Translations under genes and position numbers: made by a program
Shown here: in pieces, positions 8,647-16,186 of the stretch
How positions within the stretch are numbered: the stretch's first letter is position 1
How the letters are laid out: every line of letters begins with the position of its first letter
NCBI GenBank assembly: GCA_051881435.1
Contig: JBJEPW010000032.1
Location: forward strand, 1 to 64,000
DNA from: Fimenecus sp051881435
GTDB lineage: Bacteria > Bacillota > Clostridia > Oscillospirales > Acutalibacteraceae
DNA length: 64,000 nt
Direction: 5' to 3'
Notes under the pieces: model-generated
The model's database searches: none
The model's input: only the letters and a program-made list of their open reading frames with translations
What the model was told of the DNA's origin: nothing

Positions 8647-8676
8647 AAAAAAATAAGCGCCCGATAAGGACGCTTT
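8647..8676 (-). terminator. Expression-platform terminator of the metK SAM riboswitch
   Basis: On the - strand AAGCGTCC and GGGCGCTT form an 8-bp stem (one G-U pair) followed by seven T residues. The upstream arm and loop contain CCTTATC, complementary to GATAAGG, the 3' strand of aptamer helix P1. Antiterminator pairing would therefore exclude this hairpin when SAM is absent. Confidence 0.88.
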
Positions 8677-8683
8677 TAGAAAA

Positions 8684-8779
8684 CCTTATCTTTCGGAAAA
8701 TCCGCAGGAATTAGCACCTTGCTTATAAAGCAGGTTGCCGGGCTTCAAAGGGCCGGTCCCTCCACCACTCTGCATAAGG
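8684..8779 (-). ncRNA. SAM-I (S-box) riboswitch
   Basis: Read on the - strand this matches the S-box consensus: P1 5' strand CCTTAT, AGAGTGGTGGAGGGACCGGCCC, TGAAGCCCGGCAACC, AAGGTGCTAATTCC, then GAAAGATAAGG closing P1. Spacing and conserved internal loops are all in place. It lies 53 bases ahead of metK and is followed by an intrinsic terminator, so it is a transcriptional OFF switch responding to SAM. Confidence 0.97.
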
Positions 8780-8798
8780 ATATATTTAATTCTTTACT

Positions 8799-8826
8799 AT
8801 TTTACCACATATTTATATATTGTCAA
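8799..8826 (-). promoter_or_regulatory. Sigma-A promoter of the metK leader
   Basis: On the - strand TTGACA (8826-8821), 16-base spacer, TAAAAT (8804-8799), about 20 bases ahead of the riboswitch. It abuts the ribU stop codon. Confidence 0.75.
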
Positions 8827-9417
8827 CTACATACCGTATTTTTTTACTGCTTTTTCGACAGCAAAATATACCGGATAGAAAGGTAAAACATTAAACGCCG
8901 CTTTAACTGTATTCAGCGCAGTTGAGCCCCAAACGCCTGCCCAATAAGCTTCACTGACAAGCGGTATCCCCATAAGTTTAAAGAAAATCGGCGTAAACAC
9001 AATATTTGCCAGCCAGCCGAGAACAATTGAAACAGCAACGGTAATTACAGATGATATTATATATGTTTTTGCGGAAAACCTATTCTCTTTAAAAACTTTT
9101 GCAAAAAGTTTTGTAAAAAGCGTCATTGAAAGCACAATCCCGCCGCCTATAATCACATTCATAATTTCGCCTATACCGAAAGTGGTGGTTTTTGCGAGGT
9201 GAATAATATTTTTCACCACCTCGACAAGCACACCGTAGATAGGTCCTAATGTGATACCCGTTATAATTGCGGGAAAATCGGAAAAATCAATCTTCATATA
9301 GCTTACTCCCGGAACAATTTGAAGCTCGGGAAAAACCATATACACCACAGTTGCGATTGCCGCCATAACCGCTGTAAAGGTTAAGCCGAAAATCTTTTTG
9401 TTTCTTTTGTTTGACAT
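8827..9417 (-). CDS. ribU: ECF transporter substrate-binding subunit RibU (riboflavin)
   Basis: A 196-residue integral membrane S-component of an energy-coupling-factor importer, with about six hydrophobic segments. N-terminal KRNKKIFGLTFTAVMAAIA and the stretch SYMKIDFSDFPAIITGITLGP are typical of the RibU/ECF S-component group. Assignment to riboflavin rests on the FMN riboswitch directly upstream. The shared ECF ATPase/T-component genes are not in this window. ATG at 9417 is chosen because AAGGAAG precedes it; the reading frame extends upstream through the riboswitch, which is not coding. Confidence 0.93.
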   Translation of the reverse strand: MSNKRNKKIFGLTFTAVMAAIATVVYMVFPELQIVPGVSYMKIDFSDFPAIITGITLGPIYGVLVEVVKNIIHLAKTTTFGIGEIMNVIIGGGIVLSMTLFTKLFAKVFKENRFSAKTYIISSVITVAVSIVLGWLANIVFTPIFFKLMGIPLVSEAYWAGVWGSTALNTVKAAFNVLPFYPVYFAVEKAVKKYGM

Positions 9418-9454
9418 AAAAATCTTCCTTTCGTGTTGATTAGTTGCCAAACAG

Positions 9455-9482
9455 AAAAAAGCCCCGCATAAAAATGCAGGGC
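9455..9482 (-). terminator. Expression-platform terminator of the ribU FMN riboswitch
   Basis: On the - strand GCCCTGCAT and ATGCGGGGC form a 9-bp stem with one mismatch, followed by TTTTTT. It sits between the FMN aptamer and the ribU ribosome binding site. Confidence 0.85.
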
Positions 9483-9506
9483 AGGTGTAACGCAAAAATG
9501 TGTTGC

Positions 9507-9614
9507 ATCTTCTTTCATCCGGACTATACCGTCGGTACGGGAATTGCACCCGTTCAGCCATAAGCGGCTCGTGGACTTTACCACCGGTGGAGAATTTCAC
9601 TCCGCCCTGAAGAC
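9507..9614 (-). ncRNA. FMN riboswitch (RFN element)
   Basis: On the - strand the element begins GTCTTCAGGGCGGAGTGAAA, continues with the conserved CACCGGTGGTAAAGTCCACGAG, and closes with ACGGTATAGTCCGGATGAAAG AAGA. These are the invariant blocks of the RFN family. It controls ribU through the downstream terminator: FMN-bound leader stops transcription. Confidence 0.96.
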
Positions 9615-9637
9615 AACTAATGTTAATTTGTATTTTG

Positions 9638-9665
9638 ATTATATCATGGCTTTATTTTTTGTCAA
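9638..9665 (-). promoter_or_regulatory. Sigma-A promoter of the ribU leader
   Basis: On the - strand TTGACA (9665-9660), 16-base spacer, perfect TATAAT (9643-9638), 24 bases ahead of the FMN aptamer. The -35 box lies within the last codons of the upstream MFS gene. Confidence 0.8.
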
Positions 9666-10863
9666 TACTTTTTTCTTTAATACCAAGCATTATAACGGCA
9701 AAAATCATAATTATGGGGAAAACTGCACCGTAGCCCAAACCGTGTTTTAAAGCCTCACCGTCGGCGGAACCGCTTGAAACCGCAATGGAAATATAGCTTA
9801 CAAGCCACGGACCAAAGGCACAGCCTAAATCACCTGCAAGGGCTAGTATGCCGTACATCGAACCGCCGCCTTTCGGGAACATTCTTGCGGCAAGGCTGAA
9901 AGTTGCAGGCCACATTATGCTGACGCCCAGTCCTGTGAGTGCACAGAAGAAAAGTGAAATTAACGGTATATTTGCAAGAGATGTTCCGATATAGCAAACT
10001 GCGCAAAGTACGGCGCAGGCGGTAAGAGCACTTTTAATTTTAAGTTTTTCACCGTTAAAACCGAATATTGTTCTACCTATTCCCATAAATACCGCAAACA
10101 GACAGGGTCCCAATAAATCGCCTGTCACTTTTGAAACTTTAAGTCCCGTTTCGGCAAAATATGACGACCATTGTGACATAGCAAGCTCGGAAGCGCCTGC
10201 ACAAAGCATAATAATAACCGCAAAAATGAAATTGTAGGATAAAAGAAGCTTTCCGAGAGGCGTTTTTTCTTCTTTTGACAGAGTTTTTTCAAGGGGAACG
10301 GTGGAGAAATTTATTGAGTTAAATAGTGGAATAAATGCCCAAAAAGCAGGGGCTATGAACCAATATTTTTCCCCGAAAACTTTAATCAGAAGTGTAGTTA
10401 CAATTACGGTAAGCACCTGTCCCCAACAGTAAAAGGAATGGAGCAGGCTCATTTCCGATGTTTTCTTTTCACCGGGAATCGATTCAACAATAGGGCTTAT
10501 TATAACTTCCGTTAATCCGCTGCCGATGGCACACAGCATAATTGAAATTACAATACCCGTGTAAGGATTAGGCAATACAATCGGCAAAACAGCCATACTT
10601 GCGAGACCTAAAAATGTTACAGCCTGTGACAATACGGACAAAATACGGTATCCGATTTTATCAACAAATTTTACGGACGCCACATCTATAATTGTTTGCG
10701 TTATGAAATTTATTGTTATCAGCACCGAAAGCCTTTCAAGCGTAATTTCAAATCTTTTGCTGAAAATTACAAAAAGCAGCGGTGCTAAATTATTTATTAC
10801 CGCCTGAACAACATATCCTGTGTAGCAGGCATATTTTGTACTTTGATAAGTTCTTTGTTTCAT
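9652..10863 (-). CDS. MFS transporter
   Basis: A 403-residue major facilitator superfamily permease with about 12 hydrophobic helices and a central loop after helix 6 (PLEKTLSKEEKTPLGK). Features such as SLLHSFYCWGQ in helix 5 and GLGVSIMWPATFSLAARMFP in the second half resemble the FucP/sugar-type MFS group, but the substrate cannot be read from the sequence. The ATG shares one base with the manA stop (TAATG), so the two genes are translationally coupled. That pairing suggests a hexose or hexose derivative as substrate; this is inference. Confidence 0.85.
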   Translation of the reverse strand: MKQRTYQSTKYACYTGYVVQAVINNLAPLLFVIFSKRFEITLERLSVLITINFITQTIIDVASVKFVDKIGYRILSVLSQAVTFLGLASMAVLPIVLPNPYTGIVISIMLCAIGSGLTEVIISPIVESIPGEKKTSEMSLLHSFYCWGQVLTVIVTTLLIKVFGEKYWFIAPAFWAFIPLFNSINFSTVPLEKTLSKEEKTPLGKLLLSYNFIFAVIIMLCAGASELAMSQWSSYFAETGLKVSKVTGDLLGPCLFAVFMGIGRTIFGFNGEKLKIKSALTACAVLCAVCYIGTSLANIPLISLFFCALTGLGVSIMWPATFSLAARMFPKGGGSMYGILALAGDLGCAFGPWLVSYISIAVSSGSADGEALKHGLGYGAVFPIIMIFAVIMLGIKEKSIDKK

Positions 10864-11810
10864 TACACTCTCGTTACTATGATTTCGATTTCTCCTGTGA
10901 TTTTATATTTCCCGTAATTTGCGGGAATAAAAAGACTGTCGCCTTTTTTAATATCTGTTCCGTCAATTTTTCCGTTTCCGTCGGTAACAAGGAGTGATAC
11001 AAAGGATTCATCATCTGCTGAACCTATATACTCCTTTGATACGCAAAGCTTTTCAACGCTGAAAAGTTCGCATTTTGTGAGCAGTTGCTCCGAATAACCG
11101 TCAAAACTGCAAAGCTTTCCCTCAGGCTCGGTTCCACGTTCGGGAGGAGCGCATTTTGTCACATCAATCGCTTTGTCAATATGAAGTTCTCTCGGCTTTC
11201 CGTCGGCTCCCAACCTGCCGTAATCATAAACGCGGTAGGTAGTATTGGAGTTTTGCTGGATTTCGGCTAAAAGTATTCCCTTGCCGATTGCGTGGAGAGT
11301 TCCCGCCTCAATAAAGAATAAATCGCCTTTTTTAACTTTAACTTTATTTACGGTTTCAAGAAATGTGTTATCGGCAATTCTCTTTTTGAATTCCTCGCTT
11401 GAAATTTCTTTATTGAAACCGTAAATAAGCTCTGCGCCCTCATCACAGTCAAGAATGTACCAACATTCCGTTTTACCGTATTCCTTTTCAACTCTTAAAG
11501 CGTATTCATTATCCGGGTGCACCTGAACGGACAAATCATTTTTTGCGTCAATAAGCTTTATGAGTATGGGAAAGTATTCAAATTTTTTCCCGTTTTCGCC
11601 TAAAAATTCGGGGTTAGCTTTTATTACTTCACTTAAAGTCTTACCCTCGTATTCACCGTTTAATACGGTATTTTCACCGTCCTTATGGCAGGAGAGCATC
11701 CACCCCTCGGCAAGTTTTTCAAGCGGGGACTCAAAGCCGTATTCATCACGGAGCCTTGTGCCGCCCCATATATAATCTTTAAATACAGGTTGAAGCTTCA
11801 AAATTTCCAT
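10863..11810 (-). CDS. manA: Type I mannose-6-phosphate isomerase
   Basis: Phosphomannose isomerase interconverting mannose-6-phosphate and fructose-6-phosphate; zinc-dependent cupin enzyme. 315 residues, the compact Firmicute length. Zinc/active-site motifs are visible as SVQVHPDNEYA (about residue 95) and IEAGTLHAIG (about 170). The ATG at 11810 is supported by TTAGGAG upstream; a longer in-frame start at 11831 lacks a binding site. First gene of a manA-MFS operon on the - strand, divergent from the sulfatase gene. Confidence 0.94.
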   Translation of the reverse strand: MEILKLQPVFKDYIWGGTRLRDEYGFESPLEKLAEGWMLSCHKDGENTVLNGEYEGKTLSEVIKANPEFLGENGKKFEYFPILIKLIDAKNDLSVQVHPDNEYALRVEKEYGKTECWYILDCDEGAELIYGFNKEISSEEFKKRIADNTFLETVNKVKVKKGDLFFIEAGTLHAIGKGILLAEIQQNSNTTYRVYDYGRLGADGKPRELHIDKAIDVTKCAPPERGTEPEGKLCSFDGYSEQLLTKCELFSVEKLCVSKEYIGSADDESFVSLLVTDGNGKIDGTDIKKGDSLFIPANYGKYKITGEIEIIVTRV

Positions 11811-11840
11811 AGTATTACTCCTAAAAATCAAATTAAAGTA

Positions 11841-11869
11841 ATGATACCACGGATTTAATTTCTTTTCAA
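11841..11869 (-). promoter_or_regulatory. Sigma-A promoter of manA-MFS
   Basis: On the - strand TTGAAA (11869-11864), 17-base spacer, TATCAT (11846-11841), about 30 bases ahead of manA. Confidence 0.65.
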
Positions 11870-11889
11870 CTTAATACGGATTTTTTCTA

Positions 11890-11918
11890 TTGTTTATTGC
11901 TTTATTTTATGCTAAAAT
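11890..11918 (+). promoter_or_regulatory. Sigma-A promoter of the sulfatase gene
   Basis: TTGTTT (11890-11895), 17-base spacer, TAAAAT (11913-11918) preceded by TATGC (an extended -10 TG). It lies 24 bases before the start codon. Confidence 0.65.
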
Positions 11919-11942
11919 TACAGCAAAAGGGGAGATGCGGTT

Positions 11943-13241
11943 ATGAAAAACAATGTGATATTCTATTTTCCCGATCAGCAAAGATATGATACGGTTACAA
12001 AGGACATTATGCCTAATTTGACAGAGTTCGCAGAAGACGGAACTTTTTTTGAAAACTGTTATACTTGTCAGCCCGTATGCGGTCCTGCACGAGCCTGCTT
12101 ACAGTCCGGAGTTTATCCTACTGAATGCGGTTGCCACATCAACGGAATACCACTTCCCGATAATACAAAATCTTTGGCTGATTACTTCAATGAAAACGGC
12201 TATGATACCGCTTACATCGGAAAACTCCATTTGTCCAGCGGCAAAAACGGCGGTGAAAACATAAAGTGTGAAACAACGGCTATACCTAAAAACCGCTTAT
12301 GGGGATATAATTATTTCAGGGGAGCCGATGTACTTGAATTTACTTCTCACGGTTATGACGGCTATATCTTTGATGAAAATGGTAATAAGATTGATTTTAA
12401 AGGTTACCGCGCCGACAGAATTAACGATTTTGCATTGGAATACATAAACAATCACAGCGGTGATAAACCGTTTTTTATGTTTGTCTCTCAGCTTGAACCA
12501 CACCACCAGAATGACAGACACCGTTTTGAAGGTCCGAAAGAAAAGGTTGAAAAATATAAAGATTATCCAATCCCAGACGATTTGTCCTTTCTTAAAGGAA
12601 ATTATAAAGAGATGTATCCCGACTACCTTGCCGCAATCGAAAGCCTTGACGACAATTTCGGCAGGTTGATTGCGTGCCTTAAAGATAAGGGGATTTATGA
12701 TAACACAACGATTATCTATACCTCCGACCACGGTTGCCATTTTAAAACGAGAAATTCGGAATATAAACGAAGCTGTCACGATGCGTCTATCCATACTCCA
12801 TTGATTATCAAAGGCGCGGGATTTCAAAAAGGCGTTCACGATGACCGGTTGGTAAGCCTTGCCGATTTACCTGCAACTATATTGAGTTCGGCGGGAATAG
12901 AAGTACCCGATTATTATCAGGGAGTCGCCGTTCAGGATAACAGCGAGCGGGATTGCGTATTTATACAGATTAGCGAAAGTCAGTGCGGCAGAGCAATCAG
13001 AACAAAACGCTACACATATTCCGTTACAAGTAAGAAACTTTTTTCTTCCCATTCAAACATTTATTTTGAGGATTTTCTTTACGATAATGAAAAAGACCCT
13101 GCACAAAAAAATAATCTGATTAAATCCGGAGAGTATAACGGCGTAAAAACAGAAATGAAAAATCTGTTACTTGAACAAATCGAAAAAATTGAGGGTAAGC
13201 GGCCTAAAATTCTCCCCTGTATTTCTGTTAAAAAGAAATAA
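11943..13241 (+). CDS. Cytosolic Cys-type sulfatase
   Basis: Alkaline-phosphatase-superfamily arylsulfatase, 432 residues. The N-terminal metal site (YFPDQQRYDT), the maturation motif C46-G-P-A-R50, the KLHLSS segment and the YTSDHGCH metal motif are all present. In this family the motif cysteine is oxidised to formylglycine by a sulfatase-maturating enzyme, which is not in the window. No signal peptide is visible, so it should act on an imported sulfated sugar or other sulfate ester in the cytoplasm. RBS AGGGGAG before the ATG. It is divergent from manA-MFS. The substrate is unknown, and phosphonate or phosphodiester hydrolase activity is possible within the superfamily. Confidence 0.88.
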   Translation: MKNNVIFYFPDQQRYDTVTKDIMPNLTEFAEDGTFFENCYTCQPVCGPARACLQSGVYPTECGCHINGIPLPDNTKSLADYFNENGYDTAYIGKLHLSSGKNGGENIKCETTAIPKNRLWGYNYFRGADVLEFTSHGYDGYIFDENGNKIDFKGYRADRINDFALEYINNHSGDKPFFMFVSQLEPHHQNDRHRFEGPKEKVEKYKDYPIPDDLSFLKGNYKEMYPDYLAAIESLDDNFGRLIACLKDKGIYDNTTIIYTSDHGCHFKTRNSEYKRSCHDASIHTPLIIKGAGFQKGVHDDRLVSLADLPATILSSAGIEVPDYYQGVAVQDNSERDCVFIQISESQCGRAIRTKRYTYSVTSKKLFSSHSNIYFEDFLYDNEKDPAQKNNLIKSGEYNGVKTEMKNLLLEQIEKIEGKRPKILPCISVKKK

Positions 13242-13326
13242 ATTGGTTGAATGTTCGTGCTTTTATGCAAATTTAGCTTGTTTTTTCTTTGCTTTTTCAT
13301 CAAAATGCAGTTTTTTTATTATCCAC

Positions 13327-13355
13327 TTGCAAATTTTTGTTTAATGATATAAAAT
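13327..13355 (+). promoter_or_regulatory. Sigma-A promoter of the aminotransferase gene
   Basis: TTGCAA (13327-13332), 17-base spacer, TAAAAT (13350-13355), 30 bases ahead of the TTG start. The rest of the 144-base gap is A/T-rich with no convincing terminator for the sulfatase gene. Confidence 0.6.
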
Positions 13356-13385
13356 GTAACGAGAATAAACTTGGAGGTTATTTAA

Positions 13386-14654
13386 TTGCAGTATAAAGAA
13401 ATGAGTAAAGAAGAGCTTAATTCGCTTAAAAATGAGCTTTTAAAAACTTATGATGAATTTAAAGGGATGGGCTTATCGTTAGATATGTCGAGAGGCAAGC
13501 CGGGTGCTGACCAGCTTTCACTCTCCGCCGATATGCTCAATATAATATCTTCATCTGAGGACTGTAAAGCTGAAAACGGATTTGATTGCAGAAATTACGG
13601 AGTTCTTGACGGAATACCTGAATGTAAAAAAATGTTTGCCGAGCTTTTAAGCGTTGAGCCTGAGAATATAATTGTAGGTGGCTCTTCAAGTCTTAATTTG
13701 ATGTATGATTATCTTAATCAGTGTATGTTTTTGGGTGTTGCGGGCTGTGAGCCGTGGAGCCGTCAGGGTAAAGTAAAATTTATATGCAATGTTCCCGGTT
13801 ATGACAGACATTTTGCAATTACGGAGTTTTTCGGAATTGAAATGATTTCCGTTGAAATGAAAAATGACGGCCCCGATGTTGAAAAAATTGCCGAGCTTGT
13901 TCGTGACCCTATGGTTAAGGGTATGTTTTGCGTACCTAAATATTCTAATCCCAATGGCGTAACATACAGCGATGAGAAGGTAAAAGAACTCGCGGCTTTA
14001 AAGCCTGCTGCAAAGGATTTCAGGGTTATTTGGGACAATGCGTATATCATTCACGAGCTGACCGATACTCCCGACGAGCTTTTGAACATTTTTGACGCTT
14101 GCAAAGAGTACGGCACTGAGGACTATTTTGTGGAGTTTACTTCCACCTCAAAGATTTCCTTTCCCGGTGCAGGTGTTTCTGCAATTGCGGCTTCCAAAAA
14201 TAATATTGCCGATATTAAAAAGCGCTTAAACTTTCAAACAATCAGTTATGATAAGCTCAATCAGCTTCGTCATGTTAAATATTTTAAAGATGTCGACGGT
14301 ATCCGCAAGCATATGAGCCGCCACGCAGAGATAATAGCACCGAAATTTAACCTTGTGCTTGAAATGCTTGAAAAGGAAATTGCTCCTTGCGGAATTGGCG
14401 AGTGGGTTAAGGCAAAGGGCGGTTACTTCATAAGCTACAATACCACTGTGGGAAGTGCGAAAAGAATAGGCGAGCTTTGCAAAGATGCCGGGCTTGTGCT
14501 TACTACCGTGGGTGCAACTTATCCTTACGGCATTGACCCGCAGGATAAAAATATCAGAATTGCTCCAACTTATCCTTCATTAAAAGACCTTGAAAAGGCT
14601 ATGGAAATTTTCTGCCTTTGTGCAAAAATAGCGGCTTTGGAAGCCCTTATATAA
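13386..14654 (+). CDS. PLP-dependent aminotransferase, aspartate aminotransferase 1c-like
   Basis: A 422-residue fold-type I aminotransferase of the family first described for Corynebacterium AspT (Pfam PF12897). Hallmarks are LDMSRGKPGADQL near residue 32, NYGVLDGIPECK, GGSSSLNLMYDYL, the PKYSNPNGVTYSD cofactor-region motif, IWDNAYI, and the pyridoxal lysine in TSTSKISFPGAG near residue 260. Most likely aspartate:2-oxoglutarate transamination; exact specificity is inferred. The start is TTG, supported by TTGGAGG 6 bases upstream. ispD follows after 10 bases. Confidence 0.88.
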   Translation: MQYKEMSKEELNSLKNELLKTYDEFKGMGLSLDMSRGKPGADQLSLSADMLNIISSSEDCKAENGFDCRNYGVLDGIPECKKMFAELLSVEPENIIVGGSSSLNLMYDYLNQCMFLGVAGCEPWSRQGKVKFICNVPGYDRHFAITEFFGIEMISVEMKNDGPDVEKIAELVRDPMVKGMFCVPKYSNPNGVTYSDEKVKELAALKPAAKDFRVIWDNAYIIHELTDTPDELLNIFDACKEYGTEDYFVEFTSTSKISFPGAGVSAIAASKNNIADIKKRLNFQTISYDKLNQLRHVKYFKDVDGIRKHMSRHAEIIAPKFNLVLEMLEKEIAPCGIGEWVKAKGGYFISYNTTVGSAKRIGELCKDAGLVLTTVGATYPYGIDPQDKNIRIAPTYPSLKDLEKAMEIFCLCAKIAALEALI

Positions 14655-14664
14655 CGGAGTTAAA

Positions 14665-15390
14665 ATGAGTAGCTGTATTGAAAAAAGTCAATTAAATAAA
14701 CCCTTTGTTTCCGCCGTAATCGTTTCTGCGGGGAGTTCTTCCCGTATGGGCGGAATTAACAAGCAATTTCTTGATTTAAACGGATTGCCTGTTATTGCCC
14801 ACTCAATTTCAGCGTTTCAAGTAAACTCTTTGATTGACGAAATCGTTATAGTTACCCGTGAATGTGATATTGAAAAGATTTCTTGTTTAGTCAAACAGAA
14901 TTCTTATACAAAGGTATCCCAAATCGTTGTTGGTGGCTCAACGCGGCAGGAGAGCGTTTTAAACGGAATAAGCGCCTGCTCTGCCAACTGTGATTTTGTG
15001 GCCGTTCATGACGGTGCAAGACCGCTTGTTACACAGGAAGTAATCTCTGATACAGTATGTGACGCTTTTAAGCACCTTGCCGCCGCAACGGCTGTTCGGG
15101 TTAAGGATACCGTTAAAACGGTTGATGCCGACGGGTTTATTACTTCAACGCCTGACCGTATTTTTATGCGTTTTGTGCAAACACCGCAGGTATTTGAGAA
15201 AAAGCTTTATCTTAATGCTGTAAGTTCTGTTGCTGACAGCAGCGGATTTACTGATGACTGTATGCTCATCGAGGCTTTCGGGAAAAAGGTCTTTCTGACC
15301 GAAGGCGATTATGAAAACATTAAAATAACTACTCCCGAGGATATTTTCTTTGCAAAAGGGTTTCTTGACAGGAGGAAAAACCATGATTAG
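14665..15390 (+). CDS. ispD: 2-C-methyl-D-erythritol 4-phosphate cytidylyltransferase
   Basis: Third enzyme of the non-mevalonate isoprenoid pathway; transfers CMP to methylerythritol phosphate. 241 residues. Nucleotide-binding start SAVIVSAGSSSRMGGINKQF (about residue 12-31), VHDGARPLV in the centre and a C-terminal EGDYENIKITTPEDI are family signatures. A short N-terminal extension of about 10 residues precedes the usual start. Overlaps ispF by 8 bases, so ispD and ispF are made as a coupled pair. Confidence 0.96.
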   Translation: MSSCIEKSQLNKPFVSAVIVSAGSSSRMGGINKQFLDLNGLPVIAHSISAFQVNSLIDEIVIVTRECDIEKISCLVKQNSYTKVSQIVVGGSTRQESVLNGISACSANCDFVAVHDGARPLVTQEVISDTVCDAFKHLAAATAVRVKDTVKTVDADGFITSTPDRIFMRFVQTPQVFEKKLYLNAVSSVADSSGFTDDCMLIEAFGKKVFLTEGDYENIKITTPEDIFFAKGFLDRRKNHD

Positions 15391-15880
15391 AATCGGTCAC
15401 GGCTACGATGTGCACAGGCTTACTGAGGGCAGAAAACTGATATTAGGCGGAGTGGAAATAGAAAACGGAGAAATAGGTCTTTTAGGTCATTCCGATGCAG
15501 ATGTTCTGCTCCACGCGATTTCAGATTCGCTTTTAGGCGCATGTGCTCTCGGCGATATCGGTAAGCATTTCCCTGATACCGATGAAGCCTTTAAAGATGC
15601 CGACAGTATGGAACTTTTAAAAAAAGTCGGGGAAATCATCGCGGACGGCGGATATCAAGTAAACAATGTTGATGCAACTGTCATTGCACAGTCTCCAAAG
15701 CTTTCTCCATTTATTGATGAAATGAGGAATAACATTGCAAATGCTCTTAAAATCCGCATGGACCAAGTGAGTGTTAAAGCTACTACTGAGGAAAAACTCG
15801 GATTTACGGGAACAGGCGAGGGCATTGCCGCTCACAGTGTTTGCCTGGTTGAGGAAACAAAAAAAATCAAGTTTATATAA
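15383..15880 (+). CDS. ispF: 2-C-methyl-D-erythritol 2,4-cyclodiphosphate synthase
   Basis: Fifth step of the MEP isoprenoid pathway, forming the cyclodiphosphate with release of CMP; zinc-dependent trimer. 165 residues. RIGHGYDVHRL at the N-terminus and LLGHSDADVLLHAISDSLLG (metal ligands D and H) are diagnostic, as is the C-terminal KATTEEKLGFTGTGEGIAA. ATG at 15383, AGGAGG 7 bases upstream, inside the end of ispD. A small hairpin follows. Confidence 0.97.
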   Translation: MIRIGHGYDVHRLTEGRKLILGGVEIENGEIGLLGHSDADVLLHAISDSLLGACALGDIGKHFPDTDEAFKDADSMELLKKVGEIIADGGYQVNNVDATVIAQSPKLSPFIDEMRNNIANALKIRMDQVSVKATTEEKLGFTGTGEGIAAHSVCLVEETKKIKFI

Positions 15881-15892
15881 TCTGTTTTTACG

Positions 15893-15911
15893 GCCGCCTT
15901 TTAAAGGCGGC
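15893..15911 (+). terminator. Hairpin after ispF
   Basis: GCCGCCTTT and AAAGGCGGC form a 9-bp stem with a minimal loop, followed by the weak tract TTTGCTT. Termination efficiency is uncertain because no long T-run follows and the next gene is on the same strand. Confidence 0.6.
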
Positions 15912-15966
15912 TTTGCTTATGTCAAAAAACTCTTGCCGGCATATTATATATCGGGTGGTGGTTACA

Positions 15967-16185
15967 ATGAATAGAATTATATTCAAGTTTTCCTCCGTGA
16001 CATATGCCTTAAAAGGAAAAGAAATTATTGAAAGTCTCGGAGGTAAAGCAGTGGTCAGAAAAAACCCGCATCCCTCAAAAAAAGAAGGCTGCGGTTACAG
16101 CCTGACAGTAAACGGTAATATTGACAGAATTATTACGGCATTTGACTTAAACAGAGTTAAATATCTAAGTTACGAGCTGATGTAA
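15967..16185 (+). CDS. DUF3343 (Se/S carrier-like) protein
   Basis: A 72-residue protein of the DUF3343 family (PF11823, putative selenium/sulfur carrier-like). The family's conserved Cys is present in EGCGYSL (C42). The ATG at 15967 follows GGTGGTGG; a longer in-frame start at 15913 would run through unsupported sequence. The stop is one base from the start of the cysteine-desulfurase-like gene, so they form a two-gene unit. A role in handing persulfide or selenide from the partner enzyme is inference from family and neighbour only. Confidence 0.85.
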   Translation: MNRIIFKFSSVTYALKGKEIIESLGGKAVVRKNPHPSKKEGCGYSLTVNGNIDRIITAFDLNRVKYLSYELM

Positions 16186-16186
16186 A

